Positions 9,168 to 16,443 of a stretch of DNA of 64,000 bases are shown here, piece by piece. The stretch is from Thiodiazotropha sp040507035 (GTDB taxonomy: Bacteria > Pseudomonadota > Gammaproteobacteria > Chromatiales > Chromatiaceae). Below the pieces are notes generated by a model. It had not been told where the DNA came from, did not search any database, and saw only the letters and a program-made list of their open reading frames with translations. Made by a program: the position numbers and the translations under genes. How positions within the stretch are numbered: position 1 is the first letter of the stretch; every line of letters starts with the position of its first letter. The stretch lies in contig JBEVVR010000014.1 of assembly GCA_040507035.1 (NCBI GenBank), positions 62,001 through 126,000 of the forward strand, in the 5' to 3' direction.

Positions 9168-9868
9168 GCATAGATAAACGTGCAGTGGTACTGCTTTCAG
9201 GTGGCCTGGATTCGGCAACGGTGCTGGCCATTGCCCGCAGCCGGGGCTATCGCTGTTATGCTCTCAGCATGGCCTACGGTCAGCGCCATGCCGCTGAGTT
9301 GGAGGCGGCATCCCGAGTTACCCAATCGCTCCAGGCCGAGGCGCACAAAGTTGTGCATATCGGCCTCGATGATATCGGCGGTTCCGCACTCACCGACCCT
9401 AGCATCAAGGTACCGGAAGAGATGGGTAGCGGTATACCCGTCACCTATGTACCGGCAAGAAACACCGTATTTCTCGCCCTCGCCCTGGGTTGGGCGGAGG
9501 TGCTTGGGGCACAGGATATCTTCATCGGTGTCAATGCAGTCGACTACTCGGGTTATCCTGACTGTCGACCCCAGTTCATCCAGGCCTTTGAAAAGCTCGC
9601 CAACCTTGCCACCAAGGCGGCGGTGGAGGGTGCCAGCTATCAAATACATACCCCATTGATAGATCTGACCAAGGCGGAAATCATCCGCCAGGGATCGGAG
9701 TTGGGTGTAGACTACAGTCTCACCGTCTCCTGCTATCAGGCCAGCGAAAAGGGGGAGGCTTGCGGTGTCTGCGACTCCTGCCGCCTGCGCGCGAAGGGAT
9801 TTGCCGACGCCGGGGTTGCCGACCCCACCTGCTACTCAAACCTATGCAATGAGCGGAAATCCACATGA
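9164..9868 (+). CDS. queC: 7-cyano-7-deazaguanine synthase QueC
   Basis: ATP-dependent enzyme that turns carboxy-deazaguanine into preQ0. The N-terminal PP-loop is LSGGLDSATVL (about residue 10). The C-terminal zinc site has Cys residues in the CYQASEKGEACGVCDSC segment. The length of 234 residues is normal. It is the second gene of a queE-queC pair following the tol-pal operon, an arrangement common in Gammaproteobacteria. Confidence 0.96.
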   Translation: MSIDKRAVVLLSGGLDSATVLAIARSRGYRCYALSMAYGQRHAAELEAASRVTQSLQAEAHKVVHIGLDDIGGSALTDPSIKVPEEMGSGIPVTYVPARNTVFLALALGWAEVLGAQDIFIGVNAVDYSGYPDCRPQFIQAFEKLANLATKAAVEGASYQIHTPLIDLTKAEIIRQGSELGVDYSLTVSCYQASEKGEACGVCDSCRLRAKGFADAGVADPTCYSNLCNERKST

Positions 9869-9874
9869 CCTACC

Positions 9875-10681
9875 ATGGATAAGGAAGAATTCAAAAAGGG
9901 AGTTGAAGCAACATTTAACGATGTTTCATCACGCTATGACGAAAACAGGTTCTTTGCCATTTCGGCCTCAAAAATGGCCACTCTGGTTCCCGCTGCAGAG
10001 CGCCTGAAAATTCTCGACCTTTCCACCGGAACCGGGGCTGTTGCGATCGCAATCGCCAGCAAACACCAAGATGCCAGCATAGAGGCCGTGGACCTGTCGC
10101 AAGGCATGTTGGCGATTGCCGAAGCAAAGGCAAGGGAGAGGGGTATTACCAACATTGGATTCCGTTGCTGCGACGTGGAGAAGACCAGATACCCTAGTGC
10201 AACATTTGACATCGTTACCTGTGGCTACGGTCTCTTTTTCTACCCTGACATGGAGGCTACCTATCAGGCAATGTGCAAAGCTATAAGGCCTGGTGGAATG
10301 TTTCTGTTTTCATCATTTACGGATGCGGCATTCAATCCCCATGCCGAGTTGTTCCTCAATCGCCTGCAGCACGATTACAATATCGAAGCGCCTTCCCGCA
10401 TACGAGAGAGACTCAAGACGCCGCAGCAGATCGAGGCATTGGCGGCGACCAGCGGATTCAAAAGCATCGATGTAATACATGAGCCAATTCGCTACCCTAT
10501 CACTACTGCCGAATGGTGGTCATTGCTGAACACTGCGGGTTTTAAGTCTCTTCTTGATCAGCTGGACGAACAACAGTTGGAACAATTCAAGCATGATCAT
10601 GTTACGGAAATCGAAGAAATCGCGAACAATGCAGATATCGAGCTGAATGCAGATTCCCTGTTTGCGGTGGTAGGTTTTTAG
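9875..10681 (+). CDS. SAM-dependent class I methyltransferase
   Basis: A 268-residue Rossmann-fold methyltransferase of the UbiE/Methyltransf_11 type. Motif I is ILDLSTGTGAVAIAIA (about residues 44-59), the acidic loop EAVDLSQGM ends strand 2, and TFDIVTCGYGLFFYPD is motif II/post-motif. The N-terminal FNDVSSRYDENRFF resembles UbiE-like enzymes, but ubiE function cannot be assigned. It starts 6 nt after queC, so it may be transcribed with it. Substrate unknown. Confidence 0.85.
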   Translation: MDKEEFKKGVEATFNDVSSRYDENRFFAISASKMATLVPAAERLKILDLSTGTGAVAIAIASKHQDASIEAVDLSQGMLAIAEAKARERGITNIGFRCCDVEKTRYPSATFDIVTCGYGLFFYPDMEATYQAMCKAIRPGGMFLFSSFTDAAFNPHAELFLNRLQHDYNIEAPSRIRERLKTPQQIEALAATSGFKSIDVIHEPIRYPITTAEWWSLLNTAGFKSLLDQLDEQQLEQFKHDHVTEIEEIANNADIELNADSLFAVVGF

Positions 10682-10758
10682 TGGATAGGTTTAGGATAAA
10701 AAGCGCATGAACACCTTTGGTGTCATGAAAAGATTACAAGGAGTTGGGTGGAATAACT

Positions 10759-11418
10759 ATGTCAAAACTAACACTGATCATCGGCAATAAAAATTATTCG
10801 TCATGGTCACTGAGGCCTTGGCTGTTTTTACGTCACCACAACATTGAGTTCAGCGAAAAGAGAGTGCCGCTGTTTGAGGAGACGACGGAACGGGAGTTGG
10901 CGCAATACGACTCGGATTTCAAGGTGCCGGTGCTTAAGGACGGTGATCTGATTGTCTGGGACTCGCTATCAATTCTCGAGTATCTATCTGAAACCTGTCT
11001 GGCTGGTTCTGGCTGGCCTGAGAAACCAGGTGCGCGATCCATTGCCAGGTCCGTGAGCGCCGAAATGCACTCCAGTTACATTAACCTGAGAAACGAACTG
11101 CCAATGAACTGCCGAAGGAGATTTGACAGCATTACCCTTTCCAAAGATGCGCAACGGGAGGTGGAGAGAGTGAAGGCGCTTTGGCGAAGGTGCAGAAGGG
11201 AGTTTGGGGGAGAGGGCGAATGGCTGTTTGGCGACTTTTCCATTGCTGATGCAATGTTCGCTCCAGTGGCCGTCAGGTTCAGCGGCTACAATATAGAGTT
11301 GGGGGATATAGAAGCGGCGTATACCCAAAGTGTCCTGAAACACCCAGGGATGATCGACTGGATTGAGGCGGGAAAACAGGAGACAGAAATTATTGAGTCA
11401 GAAGAGATTAATATCTAG
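10759..11418 (+). CDS. Glutathione S-transferase family protein
   Basis: A 219-residue cytosolic GST-like protein. The thioredoxin-fold N-terminus has LIIGNKNYSSWSLRPWLFLR, FKVPVLKDGDLIVWDSLSI (the cis-Pro VPVL and the Glu/Asp-Ser glutathione contact), followed by a helical C-terminal domain with FGDFSIADAMFAPVAVRF. ATG at 10759 is preferred over an upstream in-frame TTG at 10744. An imperfect hairpin (CATGAACACC TTT GGTGTCATG, 10706-10727) lies in the upstream gap. No specific substrate can be inferred. Confidence 0.87.
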   Translation: MSKLTLIIGNKNYSSWSLRPWLFLRHHNIEFSEKRVPLFEETTERELAQYDSDFKVPVLKDGDLIVWDSLSILEYLSETCLAGSGWPEKPGARSIARSVSAEMHSSYINLRNELPMNCRRRFDSITLSKDAQREVERVKALWRRCRREFGGEGEWLFGDFSIADAMFAPVAVRFSGYNIELGDIEAAYTQSVLKHPGMIDWIEAGKQETEIIESEEINI

Positions 11419-11440
11419 ATAATTAGCCGTCTGGAAAGTA

Positions 11441-11932
11441 ATGATTGAGGATAGACTGACTATTGAATTTGCCCGATTAGCCGATGCGGATGAGATAGCT
11501 GTTATCTCAAAAAATGAAATAGAGTACGGGCTTGGCTGGAAGTATACACCTGCGAGGATAGCGCGAATTATCAGGGACAGTTCGAAAAATATCGTGGTGG
11601 CGCGGAACGACTCCAAGCTGATTGGATTTGGGGTAATGACTTATCGGGAAGCCCAAGCCAACCTGGATTTGCTTGCGGTTAAACCGGGTTTTCGGCGCAT
11701 CAAGGTTGGTACACAAATCGTACAATGGTTAGAGAAAGTTGCATTAAACGCAGGTCTGTTCAATGTGTTTGTGCAGGTTAGAGCGGGAAATATAAGTGCA
11801 ATTAGGTTCTACCAAGACTTGGGATTCTTAGAGCTTGAGAGGGATAACACCTATTACCGAGGGGTAGAGGCTGGGGTCTTGATGGCTAAGAGCCTGAGAG
11901 GCATATTCGTTTTTGATCAAAACCCTCCATAG
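11441..11932 (+). CDS. GNAT family N-acetyltransferase
   Basis: A 163-residue RimI-like acetyltransferase. The acetyl-CoA site lies around LDLLAVKPGFRRIKVGTQIVQWL (the family's Q/RxxGxG/A position is degraded to RRIKVG), and the C-terminal NISAIRFYQDLGFLELERDNTYY matches the GNAT end. ATG at 11441 has GGAAAG upstream. The last 20 nt overlap the possible TTG start of the following GNAT remnant. Substrate unknown. Confidence 0.8.
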   Translation: MIEDRLTIEFARLADADEIAVISKNEIEYGLGWKYTPARIARIIRDSSKNIVVARNDSKLIGFGVMTYREAQANLDLLAVKPGFRRIKVGTQIVQWLEKVALNAGLFNVFVQVRAGNISAIRFYQDLGFLELERDNTYYRGVEAGVLMAKSLRGIFVFDQNPP

Positions 11933-12245
11933 AGTGGCCTGGTGCGCATATGTGGCTGCCCAAGAGGGAGATAGAGGCATAGCTTTGGCCCGCTATATAA
12001 GACTGGACGGAGAAGACGGGGTTGCGGAATTTGCGCTAACGGTCGTTGATGCATTCCAAGGCCAAGGGGTAGGCAATGAACTGCTTAAGCGGTTAATCGA
12101 GACCGCGAGAGACAACCGCATTGCGATCTTGAGAGGCTATATTCTACCCAGTAATAGGCCCATGCTTAACTTGTGTGAAAAGCGTGGGGCAGTGGTCCGC
12201 AGGGAAGACTCATCTTCCCTGGTTGCGGAGATTTTATTGACCTAG
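11913..12245 (+). pseudogene. 5'-truncated GNAT acetyltransferase remnant
   Basis: This 110-codon frame aligns by eye with only the C-terminal part of a Pat-like GNAT domain (IALARYIRL, AEFALTVVDAFQGQGVGNELLKRL with its QGxGxG acetyl-CoA loop, then RPMLNLCEKRGA). The N-terminal strands of the fold are missing. The only start in frame near the front is a TTG inside the preceding gene, or GTG at 11935. I therefore read it as a remnant, although expression as a short protein cannot be excluded. Its TAG stop shares the CTAG at 12242-12245 with the convergent reductase gene. Confidence 0.55.
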
Positions 12246-13108
12246 CTGTAGAGCAGCTCCGCCCAGCGGTGTTGCTCGACCAGGGCCGATTTTCGTTCGT
12301 TCCATGCCGCTTCCGAGTCAAAGGCTTGCGCCATCACTTCGTGAAACACCTCGGCGGCCTTCTCCTGACCGGCGACATAGACATAAGTGTTCTGTTCATT
12401 GATAAGACGCACGCACTCTTCGATATGCCCTTTCAAACTGTCCTGCAGTCCCTCTTCAGCGCCGGAGAGGGGACGCTCAGTCAATACGCTGAAGGCCTTG
12501 AAGGTCTTGTCATCGTAGTACTGGGTCAGATCTTTTTGTTCATCGTTCAGGTAGAGCAAATTCATGCCCCCTCGATCTCCGTAGAAGAGCCTGACATCAC
12601 CTTGCCAAGCGCCGTGTTGGTCGTAGATCTGGCGAACAAAGGCGCGAAACGGAGCGATGCCGGTTCCGGTCCCGATCATCAGCAGATTGCTCGAGGTGTC
12701 TGTGGGGATCTTGAAGGGACTCTTGTAAGGGCCTGTGATTCGAATCTTGTCCCCCACCTTGGCGTCGCAGAGGTAGTTTGAGGCGATCCCCGGGTACTGT
12801 TCGCCGGAGATCTCATCCAGGTAGAAACAGCGTCTCACCAACAGTTCCAGCTCGATATTCTGGTTGCCGCCGCTCTGCACCGGATTGGCGATCGAGTAGC
12901 GGCGATGGTGAAACTCATTGCCGAATTGATGGGGCCCAGGCACCAGCACACCGATGGATTGGCCGGTGGTGTAGCGGAATGCGGGTTCATCAATCTCGAG
13001 GATGAGTTGACGTACCTCGTCTGTCGATTCCGAGGTAATGCGCGTGGTCGATTTGACCCGGGCATCACAACTGCTCTCAAGAAGGATTTCGTCAGCGCTC
13101 TCAGACAT
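12242..13108 (-). CDS. Ferredoxin-NADP+ reductase family protein
   Basis: Plant-type FNR-fold flavoprotein of 288 residues from ATG at 13108 (MSESADEILLESSC). FAD motif RRYSIANP, NADP motif MIGTGTGIAPFRAFV, then VRLFYGDRGGMNLLYL and YVYVAGQEKAAEVF, ending with a Trp-containing tail typical of the plant-type group. It should transfer electrons between NAD(P)H and a ferredoxin or flavodoxin; the partner is not in the immediate neighbourhood. It is convergent with the GNAT remnant, their stops overlapping in CTAG. A longer frame upstream starts at non-ATG codons in an AT-rich promoter-like stretch and was not used. Confidence 0.88.
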   Translation of the reverse strand: MSESADEILLESSCDARVKSTTRITSESTDEVRQLILEIDEPAFRYTTGQSIGVLVPGPHQFGNEFHHRRYSIANPVQSGGNQNIELELLVRRCFYLDEISGEQYPGIASNYLCDAKVGDKIRITGPYKSPFKIPTDTSSNLLMIGTGTGIAPFRAFVRQIYDQHGAWQGDVRLFYGDRGGMNLLYLNDEQKDLTQYYDDKTFKAFSVLTERPLSGAEEGLQDSLKGHIEECVRLINEQNTYVYVAGQEKAAEVFHEVMAQAFDSEAAWNERKSALVEQHRWAELLYS

Positions 13109-13304
13109 GATTGATTCCAATAAAAATGTTTTAATTAATAATAAGTTATAATTTTGTTCAGTGCAGCATTCACGCCCATTATAAAGTGAAATCCAACGCC
13201 GCTCCAGCCGTAATTGATGTGCCAAGCCAGGGATGAATCATTGCTACCTGCTGCAACGCCGAGCCGTGCATGAAGCGGGCGATGACGATGCATGGAAATG
13301 AAAT

Positions 13305-14336
13305 GTGACTAATCAGGTCCGGATCGGCGAGAATGGCTCAATGTCTGTCGATAACACCAACAATGTGGTTGCGGTCACGGTTACCTACAACGTGGATGAT
13401 CGCTTTGAGAGTGCCTTGCTCAGCTACCTGGATCAGGTCGCGAAGGTGATCGTTGTCGATAACAGCAGCGATCCCGAGAGCAGGGAGTGGTTGGCAGCAT
13501 GGGTCAATTCCATGGGTGATCGGGTGAGGCTGATCCAAAACGGTCAAAACCTGGGGCTGGGCAGGGCGCAGAATATCGGTATCCGCGCTGCCCTGGATGG
13601 GGGAGCAGAGTGGTTGTTACTGATGGATGACGACAGTCGAGCGGCGCCCGATATGGTGTCAACGCTGTTGCAGACAGCGCAGCAACAGCAGGCCAATTTG
13701 GCGATTCTAGCGCCATGTTACCACGAGCAGAGTGTCAGTCGTGAGGCTCGCTATGTCACGGCCCCGGAAGGGGCCTACAACAAGCCGCGTTTCCTTATCC
13801 AGGATTTTTCCATGGGCCCGATAGTTTCAAATCTTTTCATCGCTATCAGCTCCGGAAGCCTGATCAGGGCTTCCCTGTTTCGCGACATCGGTCTTATCCG
13901 CGAATCCTTCAGTATCGACTATCTCGACGTCGATTTCTGCCTGCGTGCATTGCGCAGAGGCTACCGGATCCTGGCGGTAGGGGATGCGGTGCTCTATCAT
14001 CAGTTGGGGGCACAGACCGAACATCGGCTATTGGGTTGGCGCTTCTGGGCGTGGAATCACTCCGTGTCCCGCCGCTATACGATCTATCGCAACCGCACCC
14101 GCATCTGGCGCGAGTATCTGTTCACCTTTCCCGGTTTTATCTTCTATGACATGCTGGCGAGCCTGCATGACCTGTTGCGTATTCTGATGTTCGAGCAGTC
14201 GAAGCTGAGGAAGCTCTGGGCGGCGGTGAAGGGGATGGCTGTGGGGCTGTTGGGTGGTGGACTCTCGGGATATCCCGTCTACAAGAGCGGCATCCAAGAG
14301 CTCAATCCGCAAATCAACGCTAATAACCACAAATGA
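13305..14336 (+). CDS. Family 2 glycosyltransferase (rhamnosyltransferase-like)
   Basis: GT2 enzyme with a GT-A fold: VAVTVTYNV at the front, IVVDNSSD, NGQNLGLGRAQNIGIRAAL and the metal-binding LLLMDDDSRAAPDM. The C-terminal half (IDYLDVDFCLRALRRGYRI) is as in RfbN/WcaA-like rhamnosyltransferases. It probably adds a sugar to a surface polysaccharide. The start may be GTG 13305 or ATG 13341 (MSVDNTNN); neither has a strong Shine-Dalgarno. The final codons (NPQINANNHK) are encoded by a copy of a dispersed intergenic repeat, see 14306-14335. Confidence 0.85.
   Translation: MTNQVRIGENGSMSVDNTNNVVAVTVTYNVDDRFESALLSYLDQVAKVIVVDNSSDPESREWLAAWVNSMGDRVRLIQNGQNLGLGRAQNIGIRAALDGGAEWLLLMDDDSRAAPDMVSTLLQTAQQQQANLAILAPCYHEQSVSREARYVTAPEGAYNKPRFLIQDFSMGPIVSNLFIAISSGSLIRASLFRDIGLIRESFSIDYLDVDFCLRALRRGYRILAVGDAVLYHQLGAQTEHRLLGWRFWAWNHSVSRRYTIYRNRTRIWREYLFTFPGFIFYDMLASLHDLLRILMFEQSKLRKLWAAVKGMAVGLLGGGLSGYPVYKSGIQELNPQINANNHK
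14306..14335 (+). repeat. Dispersed CGCAAAT/AACGC repeat copy inside the glycosyltransferase 3' end
   Basis: TCCGCAAATCAACGC and the bases after it match the repeat at 23627-23652 at about 22 of 25 positions by hand alignment. Here the repeat supplies the last codons and stop of the glycosyltransferase gene, suggesting that the element landed at the 3' end and was captured as coding sequence. Confidence 0.6.
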
Positions 14337-14499
14337 ACTTAAATTTGATTTTTAGTTCCCGCGCTACTGTGTGAGACCTCATACTACACTTAACCGCTCT
14401 CTCAACCCTATGCATTCCAAAGCAGGAATCTGGAGTTAGGGAATGAAGACATGCGGAAACTGGTGGATGTGGTAACGGAACGCAAACAAATGGTTGCAG

Positions 14500-14522
14500 G
14501 TTGCGCAACGCGCAACTTTTTT
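14500..14522 (+). terminator. Hairpin plus T-run upstream of higB
   Basis: GTTGCGC (14500-14506), loop AAC, GCGCAAC (14510-14516), followed by six T (14517-14522). This has the form of a short intrinsic terminator for transcripts from the glycosyltransferase. It sits only 18 nt before the higB ATG, so it could instead be, or also be, an operator for HigA. Confidence 0.5.
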
Positions 14523-14540
14523 ATATACTAAGGATTGTCG

Positions 14541-14819
14541 ATGATTAAGAGTTTCAAACACAAGGGATTGGAGAAATTCTTTACCACGGGAAGTGTGGCC
14601 GGTATTCAAGCGGCCCACGCTACCAAGGTTAAGGATCGGTTGATGTTCTTACATACCGCTACCTGCATCGAGGATATGGATATCCCCGGGTATCGTCTTC
14701 ACCCACTTACCGGGAAGCTGGCAGGTCACTGGGCTGTTGATGTTAATCGCCATTGGCGGATCGTGTTTAAATTTGAGGACGGCGACGCCTATGTTGTGAA
14801 CTACGAGGATTACCATTGA
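14541..14819 (+). CDS. higB: HigB-type toxin (RelE/ParE superfamily mRNA interferase)
   Basis: A 92-residue toxin: MIKSFKHKGLEKFF at the start, and the end HPLTGKLAGHWAVDVNRHWRIVF then DAYVVNYEDYH, the standard HigB C-terminus. HigB cleaves ribosome-bound mRNA in characterised members. ATG at 14541 is chosen; an in-frame TTG lies 6 nt upstream. Toxin-first order with the antitoxin start overlapping the toxin stop (TGATG) is the hallmark HigBA layout. Confidence 0.9.
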   Translation: MIKSFKHKGLEKFFTTGSVAGIQAAHATKVKDRLMFLHTATCIEDMDIPGYRLHPLTGKLAGHWAVDVNRHWRIVFKFEDGDAYVVNYEDYH

Positions 14820-15121
14820 TGACGATTCAACCCCACAATCCACCTCATCCGGGCGAGCTGATTAAACGCACCTACATTGAACCGTTTGATGATGTTTCTG
14901 TCGCCAGCGTGGCGCGGGAACTCGGCGTGGCTAAAAGTACCTTTAGTCGCTTGGTTAATGGCAAAGCTGATATTTCACCGGAAATGGCGCTTCGCCTATC
15001 GGCTGTTCTGGGGCGCAGCGCTGAGAGCTGGCTAGCCTTGCAGGATCACTATGATTTGTGGAAAGCTCGCCAGGCAGTCAACACGGATGATCTGGAGCGG
15101 TTGAAGTACAATGTTGCATGA
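14819..15121 (+). CDS. higA: HigA-type XRE antitoxin
   Basis: A 100-residue helix-turn-helix antitoxin of the HigA/VapI family. It begins with HPGELIKRTYIEPF and continues VASVARELGVAKSTFSRLVNGKADISPEMALRLS, the XRE helix-turn-helix, then RSAESWLALQDHYDLWKA. Its ATG at 14819 overlaps the higB stop by one nt. It should neutralise HigB and repress the operon. Confidence 0.92.
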   Translation: MTIQPHNPPHPGELIKRTYIEPFDDVSVASVARELGVAKSTFSRLVNGKADISPEMALRLSAVLGRSAESWLALQDHYDLWKARQAVNTDDLERLKYNVA

Positions 15122-15163
15122 CCGAACTACTTGCTATGCTCACGTGTGGGAATTCCTACAGCA

Positions 15164-16441
15164 TCAACGACCGCCAACAAGCTGCAGTCGATAGAAGCCC
15201 TCTCCTAACCTTGGGAGGGAGAGCTCAGTTTGATGATACCCGACCTCCAGATTTGAGATCGGTTTGAATGGACCGATCGGGCTTTGCGCCAGAGCCAACT
15301 GATAGCGACCCGGCTTTAGGTTACGAGTTGTTAATTTTGTTCCTTGGCCTGTTTGAGTGATCGCCACATGATCGAAGGGTGCGGCCAGGGGATCACCGAT
15401 AAAGATGCCCTCACCCGGCTGCTGCACACTTTTCCAGTAGGCCTCGATGAGGGTGCTGCCGCTGCCGTAGTGTTCCATCACCAGGGCCGGTCTGGGGAAC
15501 TTGCCGATATGGTTACAGGGTTCGACCACCGTACCGTAACTGCCGCTGGCCCCCGCCTGCAGCCAGGCCATGGCGCTCATCTGTGCGCTCCCCGGTAACT
15601 GCCCCCCCGCCGAAGTGAGATGGTCGGCAACGGCCCCTGGCAGAAAGTCCAGTGTATCCAGGCCTAAGACCCATGTTTTACCGGTGAAGTAGAACAGCAC
15701 ATCATCGCGGTTACGCAGGCTGTCTTGGTGAACGATCTCGGTATCTATCCAGCCCTGCATCAACATCTTGATGCGCGCATAGTCGATGGCGCGCACGCTC
15801 CTGTGTTTGTCGCTGGTTTTCAGCAAATAGGCGGTACCCCGGGGCAGGCTGGCATCGGCGGCCAGCCCCCTGTCGATCAGTGCCTTGGCATCGTTCAAAC
15901 TCTTGGCCGCGATTACCATCGAAGGTCGCAGGGAGAGATCCTGAAAGGGATTCGATCCCGAATATTTGTAGTAAGCACTGTGCTTGGTGGTCGCGCAGCG
16001 ATGCTCAGAACACCAGGCCTTGTCAAAGCCAAAGGTTATCGCCGCAGTCATGGACATGCAGCCAACCCGATAGGGTGTATGCCAGGTCAGGGCGTAGGCC
16101 TGGATATGTTCAGGGGTCTTTTTCAGCAGTAGATTGCGCAGGTTGGTGAATTCAGCCGCAGAGAGGGATTTTCTATTCGGATCGAAGGTGAGATGTAACA
16201 GGTTTGTTTCTGGTAGCCCTCGGGCCTGGATGTAGTATTCACCGATCCTGAGACTCAGCGGGTCGCGGTCATTCACGACTACCGCAAGCTCATGCGGTTG
16301 CAGTCGATACTTCGGTAGCGAAAGATTGACTTCGGTGCTGACAGCAGCGAGGGGTGTCGAGAGAGTGAGCAGCAGCAACCAGAGAATGGGTGGCAAAAGA
16401 GAGGCCCATCGATGATTGTTCATTGAACTGCAACAGACCAT
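15164..16441 (-). CDS. Exported TIGR03790-type protein of unknown function
   Basis: About 425 residues with an N-terminal signal sequence (ILWLLLLTLSTPLAAVS). Recognisable features of the TIGR03790 family: LAVVVNDRDPLSLRIGEYYIQARGLP near the N-terminus, YALTWHTPYRV, and a mid-protein GASGSYGTVVEPCNHIGKFP, then YWKSVQQPGEGIFIGDPLAAPF. Two ATGs are possible: 16441, two nt after the upstream gene's stop, and 16423 (MNNHRWAS), which gives a more typical signal peptide. It directly follows the exported M1-type peptidase and is almost certainly co-transcribed with it. The function of the family is not established. Confidence 0.75.
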   Translation of the reverse strand: MVCCSSMNNHRWASLLPPILWLLLLTLSTPLAAVSTEVNLSLPKYRLQPHELAVVVNDRDPLSLRIGEYYIQARGLPETNLLHLTFDPNRKSLSAAEFTNLRNLLLKKTPEHIQAYALTWHTPYRVGCMSMTAAITFGFDKAWCSEHRCATTKHSAYYKYSGSNPFQDLSLRPSMVIAAKSLNDAKALIDRGLAADASLPRGTAYLLKTSDKHRSVRAIDYARIKMLMQGWIDTEIVHQDSLRNRDDVLFYFTGKTWVLGLDTLDFLPGAVADHLTSAGGQLPGSAQMSAMAWLQAGASGSYGTVVEPCNHIGKFPRPALVMEHYGSGSTLIEAYWKSVQQPGEGIFIGDPLAAPFDHVAITQTGQGTKLTTRNLKPGRYQLALAQSPIGPFKPISNLEVGYHQTELSLPRLGEGFYRLQLVGGR

Positions 16442-16443
16442 GA

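Noticed and set aside
10706..10727. Intrinsic terminator before the GST gene
   Set aside because: The hairpin has a bulge and is not followed by a T-run.
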